Source: Nonomuraea sediminis (lineage in GTDB: Bacteria; Actinomycetota; Actinomycetes; Streptosporangiales; Streptosporangiaceae). Taken from it: 64,000 nucleotides of DNA. Of this stretch, positions 41,080 to 49,257 are shown in pieces. Location: contig NZ_JAHDTI010000011.1 of assembly GCF_018531495.1 (NCBI RefSeq), forward strand, positions 248,001 through 312,000. Reading direction: 5' to 3'. The notes under the pieces were generated by a model. The model saw only the letters and a list, made by a program, of their open reading frames with translations, had not been told where the DNA came from and searched no databases. Made by a program: the position numbers and the translations under genes. Position 1 is the stretch's first letter. The number at the start of each line of letters is the position of its first letter.

Positions 41080-42351
41080 ATGGAACTCACCCGCAGGACG
41101 TTGATTCAGGCAGGACTCCTCTCTTCTCTCGCGGTGGCGGGCTGCAGCAGCAAGGGCGGCAGCGGCGGCTCCGGCGCGACCAAGGAGCTGACCCTCTGGT
41201 ACTGGGGCGGCGGCCTCAGCGACAAGGTCGTGGCCGACGCCGTCAAGCAGTTCAAGCAGATCACGCTCAAGCCGTCGCTGATCGGCGGCGACTTCAAGCA
41301 GAAGCTCGTCACCACGATGAACGGCCGCAAGTTCGTGCCCGACATCACCGGCATCAAGGGCGAGAACATCGCCTCGATGCTGGACGAGGCCAACCGCTTC
41401 ATCGACCTCAACACGCTCGGCGCCGACAAGCTGGCGGGCCAGTACGTCGAATGGAAGTGGAAGCAGGGCTCCACCAAGGACGGCAAGCTGATCGGCTTCC
41501 CGATCGACATCGGTCCCACCGCGATGTTCTACCGGCAGGACATCTTCAAGAAGGGCGGCCTGCCCACCGAGCCCGCCGAGGTCTCCGCGGCCATGTCCAC
41601 CTGGGAAGACCTGTTCGCCGCCGGGCAGAAGCTGAAGAAGGCCGTGCCCGACGCCTTCATCGTCGACGGCGTCCTGCAGGTGTTCACCGTCGCCGTCGGC
41701 CAGGGCGACAAGCGCTTCATCGACCAGAACAACCACTTCATCGGCGACCAGGACCACATCCGCAAGGCGTGGGACATCGCCGTCAAGTCCGTCGAGCTGG
41801 GCGTCGCCGCCCCCAAGTTCGACGGCCAGGACCTGAACGCCGCCATGACCAACGGCAAGCTGGCCGCCATCCAGGGCGCCGCGTGGGCGGCGCTCGACAT
41901 CAAGAACGGCGCCCAGGGCACCGACGGCAAGTGGCGGGTGGCGGCCACCCCGGTCGGCCCGGCCAACATCGGCGGCTCGTTCCTGGCCCTGCCCACCACG
42001 TGCCGCGATCCCCAGCTGGCCTTCCAGATCGTCACCTGGCTGCTCAGTGCCGAGAACCAGGCCAGGGGCTTCACCGACGCCGCGCTGTTCCCCTCCTCTC
42101 CGGCCACCTACGCGATGCCCGCGCTCACCCAGGGCGACGCGTTCTTCGGCGGGCAGAAGACGATCGAGGTGCTGGGCGAGGCGGCCAAGAAGGTGCCCGT
42201 GCAGTACGAGGCCTCCGCGGACGCCGCCGTGAGCCAGCCGTACTCCGACGAGCTGACCAACGTGTGGGTCAAGGGCAAGAACCGCGACCAGGCCTGGAAC
42301 GACGCGGTCGCGGCCGCCAAGCAGATCGCCGAACGCCAGGGAGTGAGCTGA
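41080..42351 (+). CDS. Family-1 sugar-binding lipoprotein of an ABC importer
   Basis: 423 residues. Lipoprotein signal TRRTLIQAGLLSSLAVAGCS, with the acylated Cys at about 22 and a twin-arginine-like TRRT start, so export may be by Tat. The mature part has the family-1 solute-binding fold (LTLWYWGGG, WRVAATPVGPANIGGSFLAL). Expected to capture an oligosaccharide or sugar derivative for the two permeases that follow. No ATPase gene is present; a shared MsiK-type ATPase is likely. Confidence 0.9.
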   Translation: MELTRRTLIQAGLLSSLAVAGCSSKGGSGGSGATKELTLWYWGGGLSDKVVADAVKQFKQITLKPSLIGGDFKQKLVTTMNGRKFVPDITGIKGENIASMLDEANRFIDLNTLGADKLAGQYVEWKWKQGSTKDGKLIGFPIDIGPTAMFYRQDIFKKGGLPTEPAEVSAAMSTWEDLFAAGQKLKKAVPDAFIVDGVLQVFTVAVGQGDKRFIDQNNHFIGDQDHIRKAWDIAVKSVELGVAAPKFDGQDLNAAMTNGKLAAIQGAAWAALDIKNGAQGTDGKWRVAATPVGPANIGGSFLALPTTCRDPQLAFQIVTWLLSAENQARGFTDAALFPSSPATYAMPALTQGDAFFGGQKTIEVLGEAAKKVPVQYEASADAAVSQPYSDELTNVWVKGKNRDQAWNDAVAAAKQIAERQGVS

Positions 42352-42352
42352 G

Positions 42353-43306
42353 GTGGTGTCCACTTCGGTGGCGAGGCCCAAGGCTCACGCCGCCCCGCCG
42401 AAGAAGGGGGCGCTGCGCTCGTACTGGCCGCAGTACCTGGCGATCTCCCCCTTCTTCGTGCTCTTCCTGGTGTTCATGCTGATCCCGATCCTGTTCTCGC
42501 TCTACCTGGCCTTCCAGAAGTGGGACGGCCTGGGCGACATGGAGTTCGTGGGCCTGCGGAACTTCCAGTTCCTGATCAAGGACTCCACGTTCTGGCTGTC
42601 GCTGAAGAACACCTTCGTGATCTGGTTCATGTCCACCGTGCCGACGCTCTTCCTGGCGCTGGTGCTGGCGAACCTGCTCAACTCCACGGTCCGCTTCGCC
42701 GGCGCCTACCGGATCGCCTACTTCGTGCCGAACGTCACCTCCGTCGTGGCCATCGCGATCTTCTTCGGCTCGGTGTTCAGCACCAACTTCGGGCTCATCA
42801 ACATGGTCCTCGGCTGGCTGGGGTCCTCGCCGGTGCCCTGGCTGGTGAACGAGTGGACCATCAAGGTCGTCATCGCCACGCTCATCTGCTGGCAGTGGAC
42901 CGGCTACAACGCGATCATCTACCTCGCCGGGCTGCAGGCCATCCCGACCGAGCTGTACGAGGCCGCCAAGATCGACGGGGCGGGCGCCGTCCAGACTTTC
43001 TTCCGCATCACCATCCCGCAGTTGCGGCCGATCATCCTGTTCACGGTGGTCATGTCGACCATCAACGGCATGCAGACCTTCACCGAGCCGCAGGTGCTCT
43101 TCTCCGGCAACGCCGCCAACGCCGCCAACGGCGGCGGTCCCGGCTCGGCCGGCCTCACCGCCATCCTGTACTTCTACCGCGAGGCCTTCAACAACAACGA
43201 CTACGGGTACGGCGCGGCCATCGCCTGGGCCATGTTCGTGGTCATCCTGCTGTTCACCGCGATCAACTGGCGCATCGTGGCCCGTCCCAGGAAGGAGGGC
43301 CGATGA
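42353..43306 (+). CDS. Sugar ABC importer permease 1 (MalF/UgpA type)
   Basis: 317 residues, six helices. YWPQYLAISPFFVLFLVFML is the first helix, and the EAA loop is YEAAKIDGAGAVQTFFRITI (cytoplasmic contact with the ATPase). Sits one base after the binding protein stop and overlaps the second permease by 4 bases. GTG start at 42353; a second GTG follows immediately. Confidence 0.9.
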   Translation: MVSTSVARPKAHAAPPKKGALRSYWPQYLAISPFFVLFLVFMLIPILFSLYLAFQKWDGLGDMEFVGLRNFQFLIKDSTFWLSLKNTFVIWFMSTVPTLFLALVLANLLNSTVRFAGAYRIAYFVPNVTSVVAIAIFFGSVFSTNFGLINMVLGWLGSSPVPWLVNEWTIKVVIATLICWQWTGYNAIIYLAGLQAIPTELYEAAKIDGAGAVQTFFRITIPQLRPIILFTVVMSTINGMQTFTEPQVLFSGNAANAANGGGPGSAGLTAILYFYREAFNNNDYGYGAAIAWAMFVVILLFTAINWRIVARPRKEGR

Positions 43307-44124
43307 ACCGGTTCCGTGGGGTGGGCCTGCATCTGACGCTGGTCGTCGGCGTCGTCATCTCGCTGTTCCCGTTCTACTGGACGGCGGTCATGGCGACCAA
43401 CACCACCCGCGACATGTACCGGGTGCCGCCCAAGCTGACCTTCGGCCCCGAACTGTTCGCCAACATCGGCCGGGTGCTGGAGAACATCGACTTCTTCGGC
43501 TCGATGCTCAACACCACGATCGTGGCCACCAGCGTGACCCTGCTCGTGCTGTTCTTCGACTCGCTGGCCGCCTTCACCTTCGCCAAGTTCGCCTTCCCCG
43601 GCAGGAACCTGTTGTTCGGGCTGCTCATGCTGACGTTCATGCTGCCGGGCCAGCTCGCCCTGATCCCGCAGTTCGTGATCATGGTGAACCTGGACTGGGT
43701 GGGCACGCTCAACGCGCTGATCGTCCCGGCGGCGGCCAACGCGTTCGGCATCTTCTGGATGCGCCAGTACATCAGCGGCGCGGTGCCCGACGACCTGCTG
43801 GCGGCCGCCCGCATCGACGGGTGCGGGTTCTTCCGGCAGTACCTGTACGTGGTGCTTCCCGTGATCCGGCCGGGGCTCGCCTTCCTCGGCATCACCACGT
43901 TCATCGGCGCGTGGAACGACTACGTCTGGCCGCTGATCGTCATGGTGGATCCGTCGAACCTCACGCTCCAGGTGGCGCTCTCGCAGCTGAACACGGCGCA
44001 CAACAACGACTACAGCATGATCATGGCTGGGACGCTGCTGGCCGTACTGCCGCTGGCGCTGGTGTTCGCCCTGTTCGCCCGCGGCTTCATCCGCGACGCG
44101 ATGAAGGGCGCCCTGCGCGGCTGA
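43303..44124 (+). CDS. Sugar ABC importer permease 2 (MalG/UgpE type)
   Basis: 273 residues, six helices, with the EAA loop LAAARIDGCGFFRQYLYVVL and FIGAWNDYVWPLIVM as the conserved C-terminal segment. Completes the membrane part of the importer. A strong hairpin at 44151-44176 follows. Confidence 0.9.
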   Translation: MNRFRGVGLHLTLVVGVVISLFPFYWTAVMATNTTRDMYRVPPKLTFGPELFANIGRVLENIDFFGSMLNTTIVATSVTLLVLFFDSLAAFTFAKFAFPGRNLLFGLLMLTFMLPGQLALIPQFVIMVNLDWVGTLNALIVPAAANAFGIFWMRQYISGAVPDDLLAAARIDGCGFFRQYLYVVLPVIRPGLAFLGITTFIGAWNDYVWPLIVMVDPSNLTLQVALSQLNTAHNNDYSMIMAGTLLAVLPLALVFALFARGFIRDAMKGALRG

Positions 44125-44150
44125 AAACCTCATCTCAGGAGGCCGGAGCC

Positions 44151-44176
44151 AGGCCCGCCGACATGTCGGCGGGCCT
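44151..44176. terminator. GC-rich palindromic terminator after the sugar importer operon
   Basis: AGGCCCGCCGACA and its exact complement TGTCGGCGGGCCT form a 26-base perfect palindrome 27 bases after the permease stop. It can stop transcription from both directions: the importer operon on the plus strand and the MerR remnant on the minus strand. There is no U-run, as is common in high-GC actinomycetes. Confidence 0.75.
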
Positions 44177-44188
44177 GCCGGCCGTCCC

Positions 44189-44307
44189 TCATAGGCGGAC
44201 GCTTTCCACCATGCGCCGGTAGGCGGGGCACTGGGTGAAGTCGTCGGCGCGGCACTCCATGACGTGCTCGATGAGCGCCTTGGACGCCTCGATCTCCCGC
44301 TGCCCGC
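44189..44307 (-). pseudogene. C-terminal fragment of a MerR-family regulator
   Basis: On the minus strand a frame ending in TGA at 44189-44191 encodes REIEASKALIEHVMECRADD and then FTQCPAYRRMVESVRL. This matches the C-terminal dimerisation tail of actinobacterial MerR regulators. Everything upstream (helix-turn-helix and most of the coiled coil) is missing, because plus-strand oxidoreductase sequence starts at about 44308. A deletion fused the two genes head to head. Confidence 0.65.
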
Positions 44308-45048
44308 CTGCGCGAACTGGGCAGGGACGAGCTGTCCTGCTACCCGGCCGTCGAGTTCCGCCAGGGGCGGGTCACCGCGGTGGCGGACGCCTTCCGCCTG
44401 ACCGTGGACGACGGCGGCGAGGTGCGTGCGCGCCGCCTGCTGCTCGCCACCGGGCTGGCCGACGAGCTGCCGGGCCCGCCCGGCGTGGAACGGCTGTGGG
44501 GCCGCTCGGCCTTCCACTGCCCCTACTGCCACGGCTACGAGTGCACCGGCAGGTCGGTCGCCGTGCTCGGGTCGAGTCCCGCCCGGGTACGGCTGGCGCT
44601 GCAGCTGAGCCGGTTCGCCGGGGACGTCGCCCTGTGCACCGGCGGCGAGCCGCTCGACCCGGCGGCCCGGGCGAAGCTGGAGGCCAACGGCGTCACCGTC
44701 CGCTGCGAGCCCGTCATCCGCGTGGAGGCGCCGGGCGACCTCGTCTTCGACGGCGGACCGCCGCTGGCCAGGGACGCGCTGTTCGTGGCCAGCGTGCCGC
44801 GCCGGCGTTCCGACCTGGCTGCCCGGCTCGGCTGCGCCGCGTTCGCCGACGGGTGCGTGGAGGTCGACGAGTTCGCCAGGACCAGCGTGCCCGGCGTGTA
44901 CGCGGCCGGCGACATGGCGCGGCGGGCCACCGTACCGATGCCGCCGGCGGCGGTCGTCGCCGCGGCGGCCAGCGGCACGGTCGCGGGCGCGGTCATCGAC
45001 CAGGACCTGCTCGACACCGACTTCGACCTGGCCGGGAGCCGATCGTGA
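44308..45048 (+). pseudogene. Thioredoxin-reductase-like oxidoreductase lacking its N-terminal FAD domain
   Basis: The sequence from LRELGRDELSCYPAVEFRQG onward is a normal NAD(P)/FAD oxidoreductase of the gliotoxin-oxidase/TrxR-like class. It has LLLATGLADELPG, the redox motif HCPYCHGYEC, a second nucleotide motif VAVLGSSPARVRLAL (glycines partly lost), and VPGVYAAGDMA. About the first 60-70 residues, including the FAD GxGxxG motif, are absent, and the frame joins straight into MerR antisense sequence. A GTG at 44380 could start a 222-residue protein but could not bind FAD. Overlaps the MFS gene by 4 bases (GTGA). Confidence 0.75.
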
Positions 45049-46412
45049 GGTCGAGAGCGCTCGCCACGGCCGGCCTGCTGATCGGCATGCTGCTGTCGCT
45101 GATCGACCAGACGGTGGTGGCCATCGCGCTGCCCGACATCGTCGCCGACGTGGGCGGGATGGACGCGATCGGCTGGATCGTCACCTCCTACGTGCTGGCC
45201 TCGACCGCGACCGGCGCGCTCTACGGCCGCGTCAGCGACCGTTTCGGGTGCCGCGCCGTGTTCGTCACCGGCATCGCGATCTTCATGACCGGTTCCGCGC
45301 TGTGCGGGATGTCCCAGACGATCGGGCAGCTCATCGCCGCCAGGGCCCTGCAGGGCGTCGGCGCGGGCGCGCTGTTCGTGCTGCCCACGATCGCGCTGTC
45401 GGAGCTGTACCCGCCGCGGACGCGCAGCCGCGTCCAGGGTTTCACCGGCGGCGTGTTCGCCCTGGCCGGCGTGGGCGGCCCGCTGGCCGGCGGCGCGATC
45501 ACCGACGCCGTGGGCTGGCGCTGGATCTTCTACGTCAACCTGCCGCTGGGGCTGCTCGCCATGGCCCTGGCCGCCTTCGCGCCGCGCCTGCCCAGGGCGG
45601 GTGGCGACGGCAAGGTCGACGTCCTGGGGGCCGTGCTGCTCGCGGGTGCCGTGGTGAGCCTCCTGCTCGCCTCCATCGCGGGGACGCTGGCCTTCGTCGT
45701 GCTGGCGGCGCTGTTCGTGTGGTGGGAACGGCGGGCCGCCAACCCGCTGCTGCCGCCGCGCCTGTTCACCGACCGCGTGCTGCGGGTCGCCCTGCCCGCA
45801 ACCGCGCTGCTCGGGGCGCTGCTCGGCGGCTCGATCGTCTACCTGCCGACGTACCTGCAGGCCGCGTACGGCATGGGCGCCACCCAGGCGGGGCTCGCGC
45901 TCAACCCGTACGTCCTGACGTTCGTGATCGTGTCCTTCGTGGCCGGGGCCCGCATCGGCGCCCGCTTCAAGCCCTACCTGATCGCCGGTTCGGTGATCGT
46001 GACGCTCGGCTTCGCCCTGCTGAGCCTCCTGGACCCCGGCGTCCCCTACGCGGTGCTCGCCGTGGAGGCCGGCGTGCTCGGGGTCGGCTTCGGCCTGCTG
46101 ATGCAGAACCTGGTGGTCGTCGCGCAGAACGCGGTCCCGCCGGCGGACCTGGCCGCCGCCGGCTCCGCCGTGGTCTCGATCCGCGGCCTCGGCCTCTCGC
46201 TGGGCGTGGCCGCCTTCGGCTCGCTCCTCACCCAGCGCCTGCACGGCCACCCGCCCACCCCCCGGGCCACGGCCGCCGCCATCCCCGACGCCCTCACCTG
46301 GGGTATCCCCGTCGCCCTCGCCCTGGTCGCCCTCATGACCCTGCTACCACGCTCCGCCCCGAAGGAGCCGTCCACCTCCCCGGCATCTCCCCGGTACAGC
46401 GAGACCTCTTGA
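45045..46412 (+). CDS. MFS drug exporter, DHA2 (14-helix) type
   Basis: 455 residues. The N-terminal LLSLIDQTVVAIALPDI and YVLASTATGALYGRVSDRFG, then RALQGVGAGALFVLP (motif C region), are DHA2 signatures. Hydrophobic plot suggests 13-14 helices. GTG start overlaps the broken oxidoreductase stop. The oxidoreductase-exporter pair is a common drug or dithiol detoxification unit, but here the enzyme and its regulator are damaged. Confidence 0.88.
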   Translation: MRSRALATAGLLIGMLLSLIDQTVVAIALPDIVADVGGMDAIGWIVTSYVLASTATGALYGRVSDRFGCRAVFVTGIAIFMTGSALCGMSQTIGQLIAARALQGVGAGALFVLPTIALSELYPPRTRSRVQGFTGGVFALAGVGGPLAGGAITDAVGWRWIFYVNLPLGLLAMALAAFAPRLPRAGGDGKVDVLGAVLLAGAVVSLLLASIAGTLAFVVLAALFVWWERRAANPLLPPRLFTDRVLRVALPATALLGALLGGSIVYLPTYLQAAYGMGATQAGLALNPYVLTFVIVSFVAGARIGARFKPYLIAGSVIVTLGFALLSLLDPGVPYAVLAVEAGVLGVGFGLLMQNLVVVAQNAVPPADLAAAGSAVVSIRGLGLSLGVAAFGSLLTQRLHGHPPTPRATAAAIPDALTWGIPVALALVALMTLLPRSAPKEPSTSPASPRYSETS

Positions 46413-46477
46413 TCGCCCGTCACCTACGGGTGTCCGCCGCCATCCCCTGGCACACCGGGCGGCGGCGGACCCCGTTC

Positions 46478-46510
46478 TATCTGGTGGACAGCGTTATCTG
46501 GTGGACAGCG
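46478..46510. repeat. 17-base tandem repeat upstream of the GNAT gene
   Basis: TATCTGGTGGACAGCG occurs at 46478-46493 and 46495-46510, with the second copy 27 bases upstream of the GNAT start. A period of 17 bases with exact copies in a promoter suggests a regulator site or a recent slippage duplication. Confidence 0.55.
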
Positions 46511-46537
46511 GCGGCCGCGCTCCGCAGTCTGTGAACC

Positions 46538-47059
46538 ATGCCGGAACTGATGCTGCCCACGGTCGTGGTCCACGAGTCCTTCGTCGCCGCCGCCCGCGAG
46601 TTCCACGCCCACCCCGAGCCGCCGCCCTGGTTCGTCGCCGGTCTGGATCCCGGCGAGCTGGCCGCCTCCGACGCCTTCGAGCGGTACGTGACCCGGCTGC
46701 TCGCCGAACCCCTGGAAAGCACCCCGCGCCCCGAGGGTTTCGTGCCCGCCACCACGCTGTGGTGGATCGACGGGCAGGAGTTCCTCGGCAGGCTGGCCGT
46801 CCGCCACCGGCTCACCCCGGCCCTGGAGGACGCGGGCGGTCACATCGGCTACGACGTGCGGCCCAGCGCCAGGAACCGGGGGCACGCCACGGCCATGTTG
46901 CGCGAAGCGCTGCCGGTCGCCCACCGGCTGGGCATCGACCCGGCGCTGCTGACCTGTGACGACACCAATCTGGCCTCCCGCCGCGTGATCGAGCGCAACG
47001 GCGGCCGCTACATCGGCAGCAGGGGCGTCAAGCAGCGCTTCCTCGTGCCCACTACGTGA
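46538..47059 (+). CDS. GNAT-family N-acetyltransferase
   Basis: 173 residues. IGYDVRPSARNRGHATAMLREAL (about 109-131) is the acetyl-CoA pyrophosphate loop (RxxGxA form), and LLTCDDTNLASRRVIERNGG is the conserved second half. Resembles the small YjjQ-like acetyltransferases of unknown target. 3' end overlaps the convergent DoxX gene by 8 bases. Confidence 0.82.
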   Translation: MPELMLPTVVVHESFVAAAREFHAHPEPPPWFVAGLDPGELAASDAFERYVTRLLAEPLESTPRPEGFVPATTLWWIDGQEFLGRLAVRHRLTPALEDAGGHIGYDVRPSARNRGHATAMLREALPVAHRLGIDPALLTCDDTNLASRRVIERNGGRYIGSRGVKQRFLVPTT

Positions 47060-47402
47060 GCGTGGCCAGGACGAGCGAGGCGGCGGCCAGCGCGAAGAAG
47101 GCCGCGGGGATGCCGGTCGTCCGGAAGACTCCGGCACGGACGTGCACGGCGAGCGCCCCGGCGAAGAACAGGACGAGCCCGGCCGCGGCCGCGGTGCCGA
47201 TGAGGCGGACGCCCAGCAGGCCGAGCAGGAGCCCGGCGGCGCCCGCGACCTTCGGCAGCGCGAGCGCGGGCAGCCACGACCGCGGGATGCCCACGGCGGC
47301 CGCGTTGACCAGGACGACCTCGGCCCGCGCGAAGTCGGCGACGGCGGCCCCGGCGTTGGCCACGATCGTGAGGAGGGTGACGGCGACGTATGCGGCCTGC
47401 AT
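47052..47402 (-). CDS. DoxX-like four-helix membrane protein
   Basis: 116 residues with four hydrophobic helices and no cysteine. The LPALALPKVAGAAGLLLGLLG segment is typical of the DoxX_2 family. Function of these small proteins is poorly known; redox or quinone links have been proposed. Divergent from the LysR regulator (61-base gap), which is probably its controller. Confidence 0.75.
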   Translation of the reverse strand: MQAAYVAVTLLTIVANAGAAVADFARAEVVLVNAAAVGIPRSWLPALALPKVAGAAGLLLGLLGVRLIGTAAAAGLVLFFAGALAVHVRAGVFRTTGIPAAFFALAAASLVLATLT

Positions 47403-47438
47403 GCCCCGAGTCTCGAGGGATGCCAGGTTCACCGTCCA

Positions 47439-47448
47439 ATACCTGTAT
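47439..47448. promoter_or_regulatory. ATAC-N2-GTAT palindrome in the DoxX/LysR divergent promoter
   Basis: ATACCTGTAT is a short perfect inverted repeat 16 bases upstream of the LysR start, in an A/T-rich patch. LysR proteins autoregulate from such divergent sites. Arms are short, so support is modest. Confidence 0.35.
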
Positions 47449-47463
47449 CTATAACCTGATGGC

Positions 47464-48351
47464 ATGGATGTCGACACGCGGTTGCTGCGGTACTTCATCG
47501 CCGTGGCGGAGGAGGGCACCCTCACCCGCGCCGCCGATCGGCTGTTCGTCTCCCAGCCGGCGCTCACCAAGCAGATCAAGCAGCTCGAGACCCAGTTCGG
47601 CATGCGCCTGTTCACGCGTTCCCGGGCCGGGATGGCGCTCACCGAGCCCGGCCAGGCGCTGGCCGAGAAGGTGCCCGCGTTGCTCGCCGGGTGGGACCGG
47701 GCGCTGCGGGAGACCCGGCAGGTGGCCAGCAGGGCCGCCCGCGTGCTGCGGGTCGGCTTCATCGCCAGCGCCGCCAACGAGGCCACCCAGGACATCATCG
47801 CCGCCTTCGCCCGCCGCCGCCCCGGCTGGCGGGTCGACATGCGCCAGGCCGCCTGGTCGAACCCGGGCGCCGGGCTCGCCGACGGAGACGTCGACGTCGC
47901 CCTGCTGCGCCTGCCGTTCCCCGGCCAGGAAGGCCTGCGCGTGAAGACGCTGTTCAGCGAGCCGCGTTGCGTCGCGCTCGCCAGCACGCACCCGCTGGCC
48001 GGGCGCGACCTGATCCCCTTCCGCGACCTGTGGGACGAGCCGTTCGTCGCGGCCCCCGCGGAGACCGGCCGGTGGCGGGACTACTGGCTGGCCGCCGACG
48101 AACGCGAAGGACACCCGGTCCGCATCGGCGCCGTCACCGACCAGCCAGACGACTGGCTGAGCGCGATCGCCAACGGCTACGGCGTCGCCCTGGCCCCCGA
48201 ATCCTCGGCCCGCTTCTACTCCCGGCCGGGCGTCACCTACCGCCCCGTCAGCGGCGTCAGCCCGAGCCGGGTCGCCGTCGCCTGGGCGCCCGCCGACGAC
48301 GCCAACCCCGTCGTCCAGGAGTTCGTCCGCTGCTGTGAGGAGTCGCCGTGA
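47464..48351 (+). CDS. LysR-family transcriptional regulator
   Basis: 295 residues. N-terminal winged helix TRAADRLFVSQPALTKQIKQ (about 20-39), then the LysR substrate-binding domain from about 90 (LRVGFIASAANEATQDIIAAF). Divergent from the DoxX-like gene. Its stop overlaps a GTG that begins a 13-codon stub of a quinone oxidoreductase, so the original target operon may be partly deleted. Confidence 0.9.
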   Translation: MDVDTRLLRYFIAVAEEGTLTRAADRLFVSQPALTKQIKQLETQFGMRLFTRSRAGMALTEPGQALAEKVPALLAGWDRALRETRQVASRAARVLRVGFIASAANEATQDIIAAFARRRPGWRVDMRQAAWSNPGAGLADGDVDVALLRLPFPGQEGLRVKTLFSEPRCVALASTHPLAGRDLIPFRDLWDEPFVAAPAETGRWRDYWLAADEREGHPVRIGAVTDQPDDWLSAIANGYGVALAPESSARFYSRPGVTYRPVSGVSPSRVAVAWAPADDANPVVQEFVRCCEESP

Positions 48352-48389
48352 TCGTCGACGGGTTCGGTGGTCCAGAGGTGCTGCGCTAG
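48348..48389 (+). pseudogene. Stub of a quinone oxidoreductase gene
   Basis: GTG at 48348, overlapping the LysR stop, begins VIVDGFGGPEVLR and then TAG. This is the near-universal N-terminus of zinc-type quinone oxidoreductases (compare MRAVVHDRYGPPEVLR in the intact gene at 58892-59812). The rest is missing and the convergent methyltransferase gene ends here. Length is short, so the identification is suggestive. Confidence 0.5.
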
Positions 48390-49189
48390 GGCTTGCGGGC
48401 GACCCCGACGTACCACCACTCGCTGCCCTCGGGGTCCTCCTCCCACGGCTCCTCGGGTCGCCAGTCCGCGACGTGGACCACGCCGGGCTCGACCACGTCG
48501 AAGCCGTCGAACAGGCGGGCGATCTGCCCGTGGCTGCGGTGGATCAGGGGCGTGTCGGTCTTGTCGTAGACCTCGCGCGCGGCCACGCCCACCTCCGGGT
48601 GGGCATCGTCGGTCAGGTGCGACACGATCAGGTAGCTGCCCGGCGCCATCCGGTCGGCGAAGGCGCGGACCACCCGGTAGGGGTCCTCCTCGTCGGTCAG
48701 GCAGTGCAGCACACCCAGGAACACCACGCCCACGGGCTGGGAGAAGTCGATCAGCCGCTCGACGTCCGGATGGTCGAGGATGGACCCGGGGTCCCTGATG
48801 TCGGCGTGCGCGAAGGCGGTGTTGCCGTTCACGTCGGCCAGCAGCGCCCGGGCGTGGACGATGACGACCGGGTCGTGGTCGACGTACACCACCGGCGCGT
48901 TCGGGTGGATCCGCCGCGCCACCTGGTGGACGTTGTTCTGGTTGGGCAGGCCGGTGCCCAGGTCGATGAACTGACGGATGCCCTGGTTGGCGATGAACCT
49001 GACCGCCCTGCCAAGGAACCACCGGTTGGCCAGGCAGATCTGCCTGCTCGGCCCGAGCGCCATGATCTTCTCCGCCGCCTCACGGTCGGCCGCGAAGTTG
49101 TCCTTGCCTCCGAGGTAGTAGTCGTACATGCGCGCGGCATTGGGGATGTTCGGGTTGATCCCGGACGGCACGCGCGTCGGGTTGGTCAT
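48386..49189 (-). CDS. DUF574-type SAM-dependent methyltransferase
   Basis: 267 residues. Begins GINPNIPNAARMYDYYLGGKDNF, the standard opening of this actinomycete-specific family. The SAM site is IDLGTGLPNQNNVHQVA and VYVDHDPVVIVHA, and VGVVFLGVLHCLTDEED follows. These are abundant in Streptomyces and relatives; targets are mostly unknown. Monocistronic by position. Confidence 0.88.
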   Translation of the reverse strand: MTNPTRVPSGINPNIPNAARMYDYYLGGKDNFAADREAAEKIMALGPSRQICLANRWFLGRAVRFIANQGIRQFIDLGTGLPNQNNVHQVARRIHPNAPVVYVDHDPVVIVHARALLADVNGNTAFAHADIRDPGSILDHPDVERLIDFSQPVGVVFLGVLHCLTDEEDPYRVVRAFADRMAPGSYLIVSHLTDDAHPEVGVAAREVYDKTDTPLIHRSHGQIARLFDGFDVVEPGVVHVADWRPEEPWEEDPEGSEWWYVGVARKP

Positions 49190-49257
49190 GTTCGCACCTC
49201 GGGTGAGCGCCCATTTGATGAACAGATGTTAACGCCTTATATGAGGGTTTATCGCGA

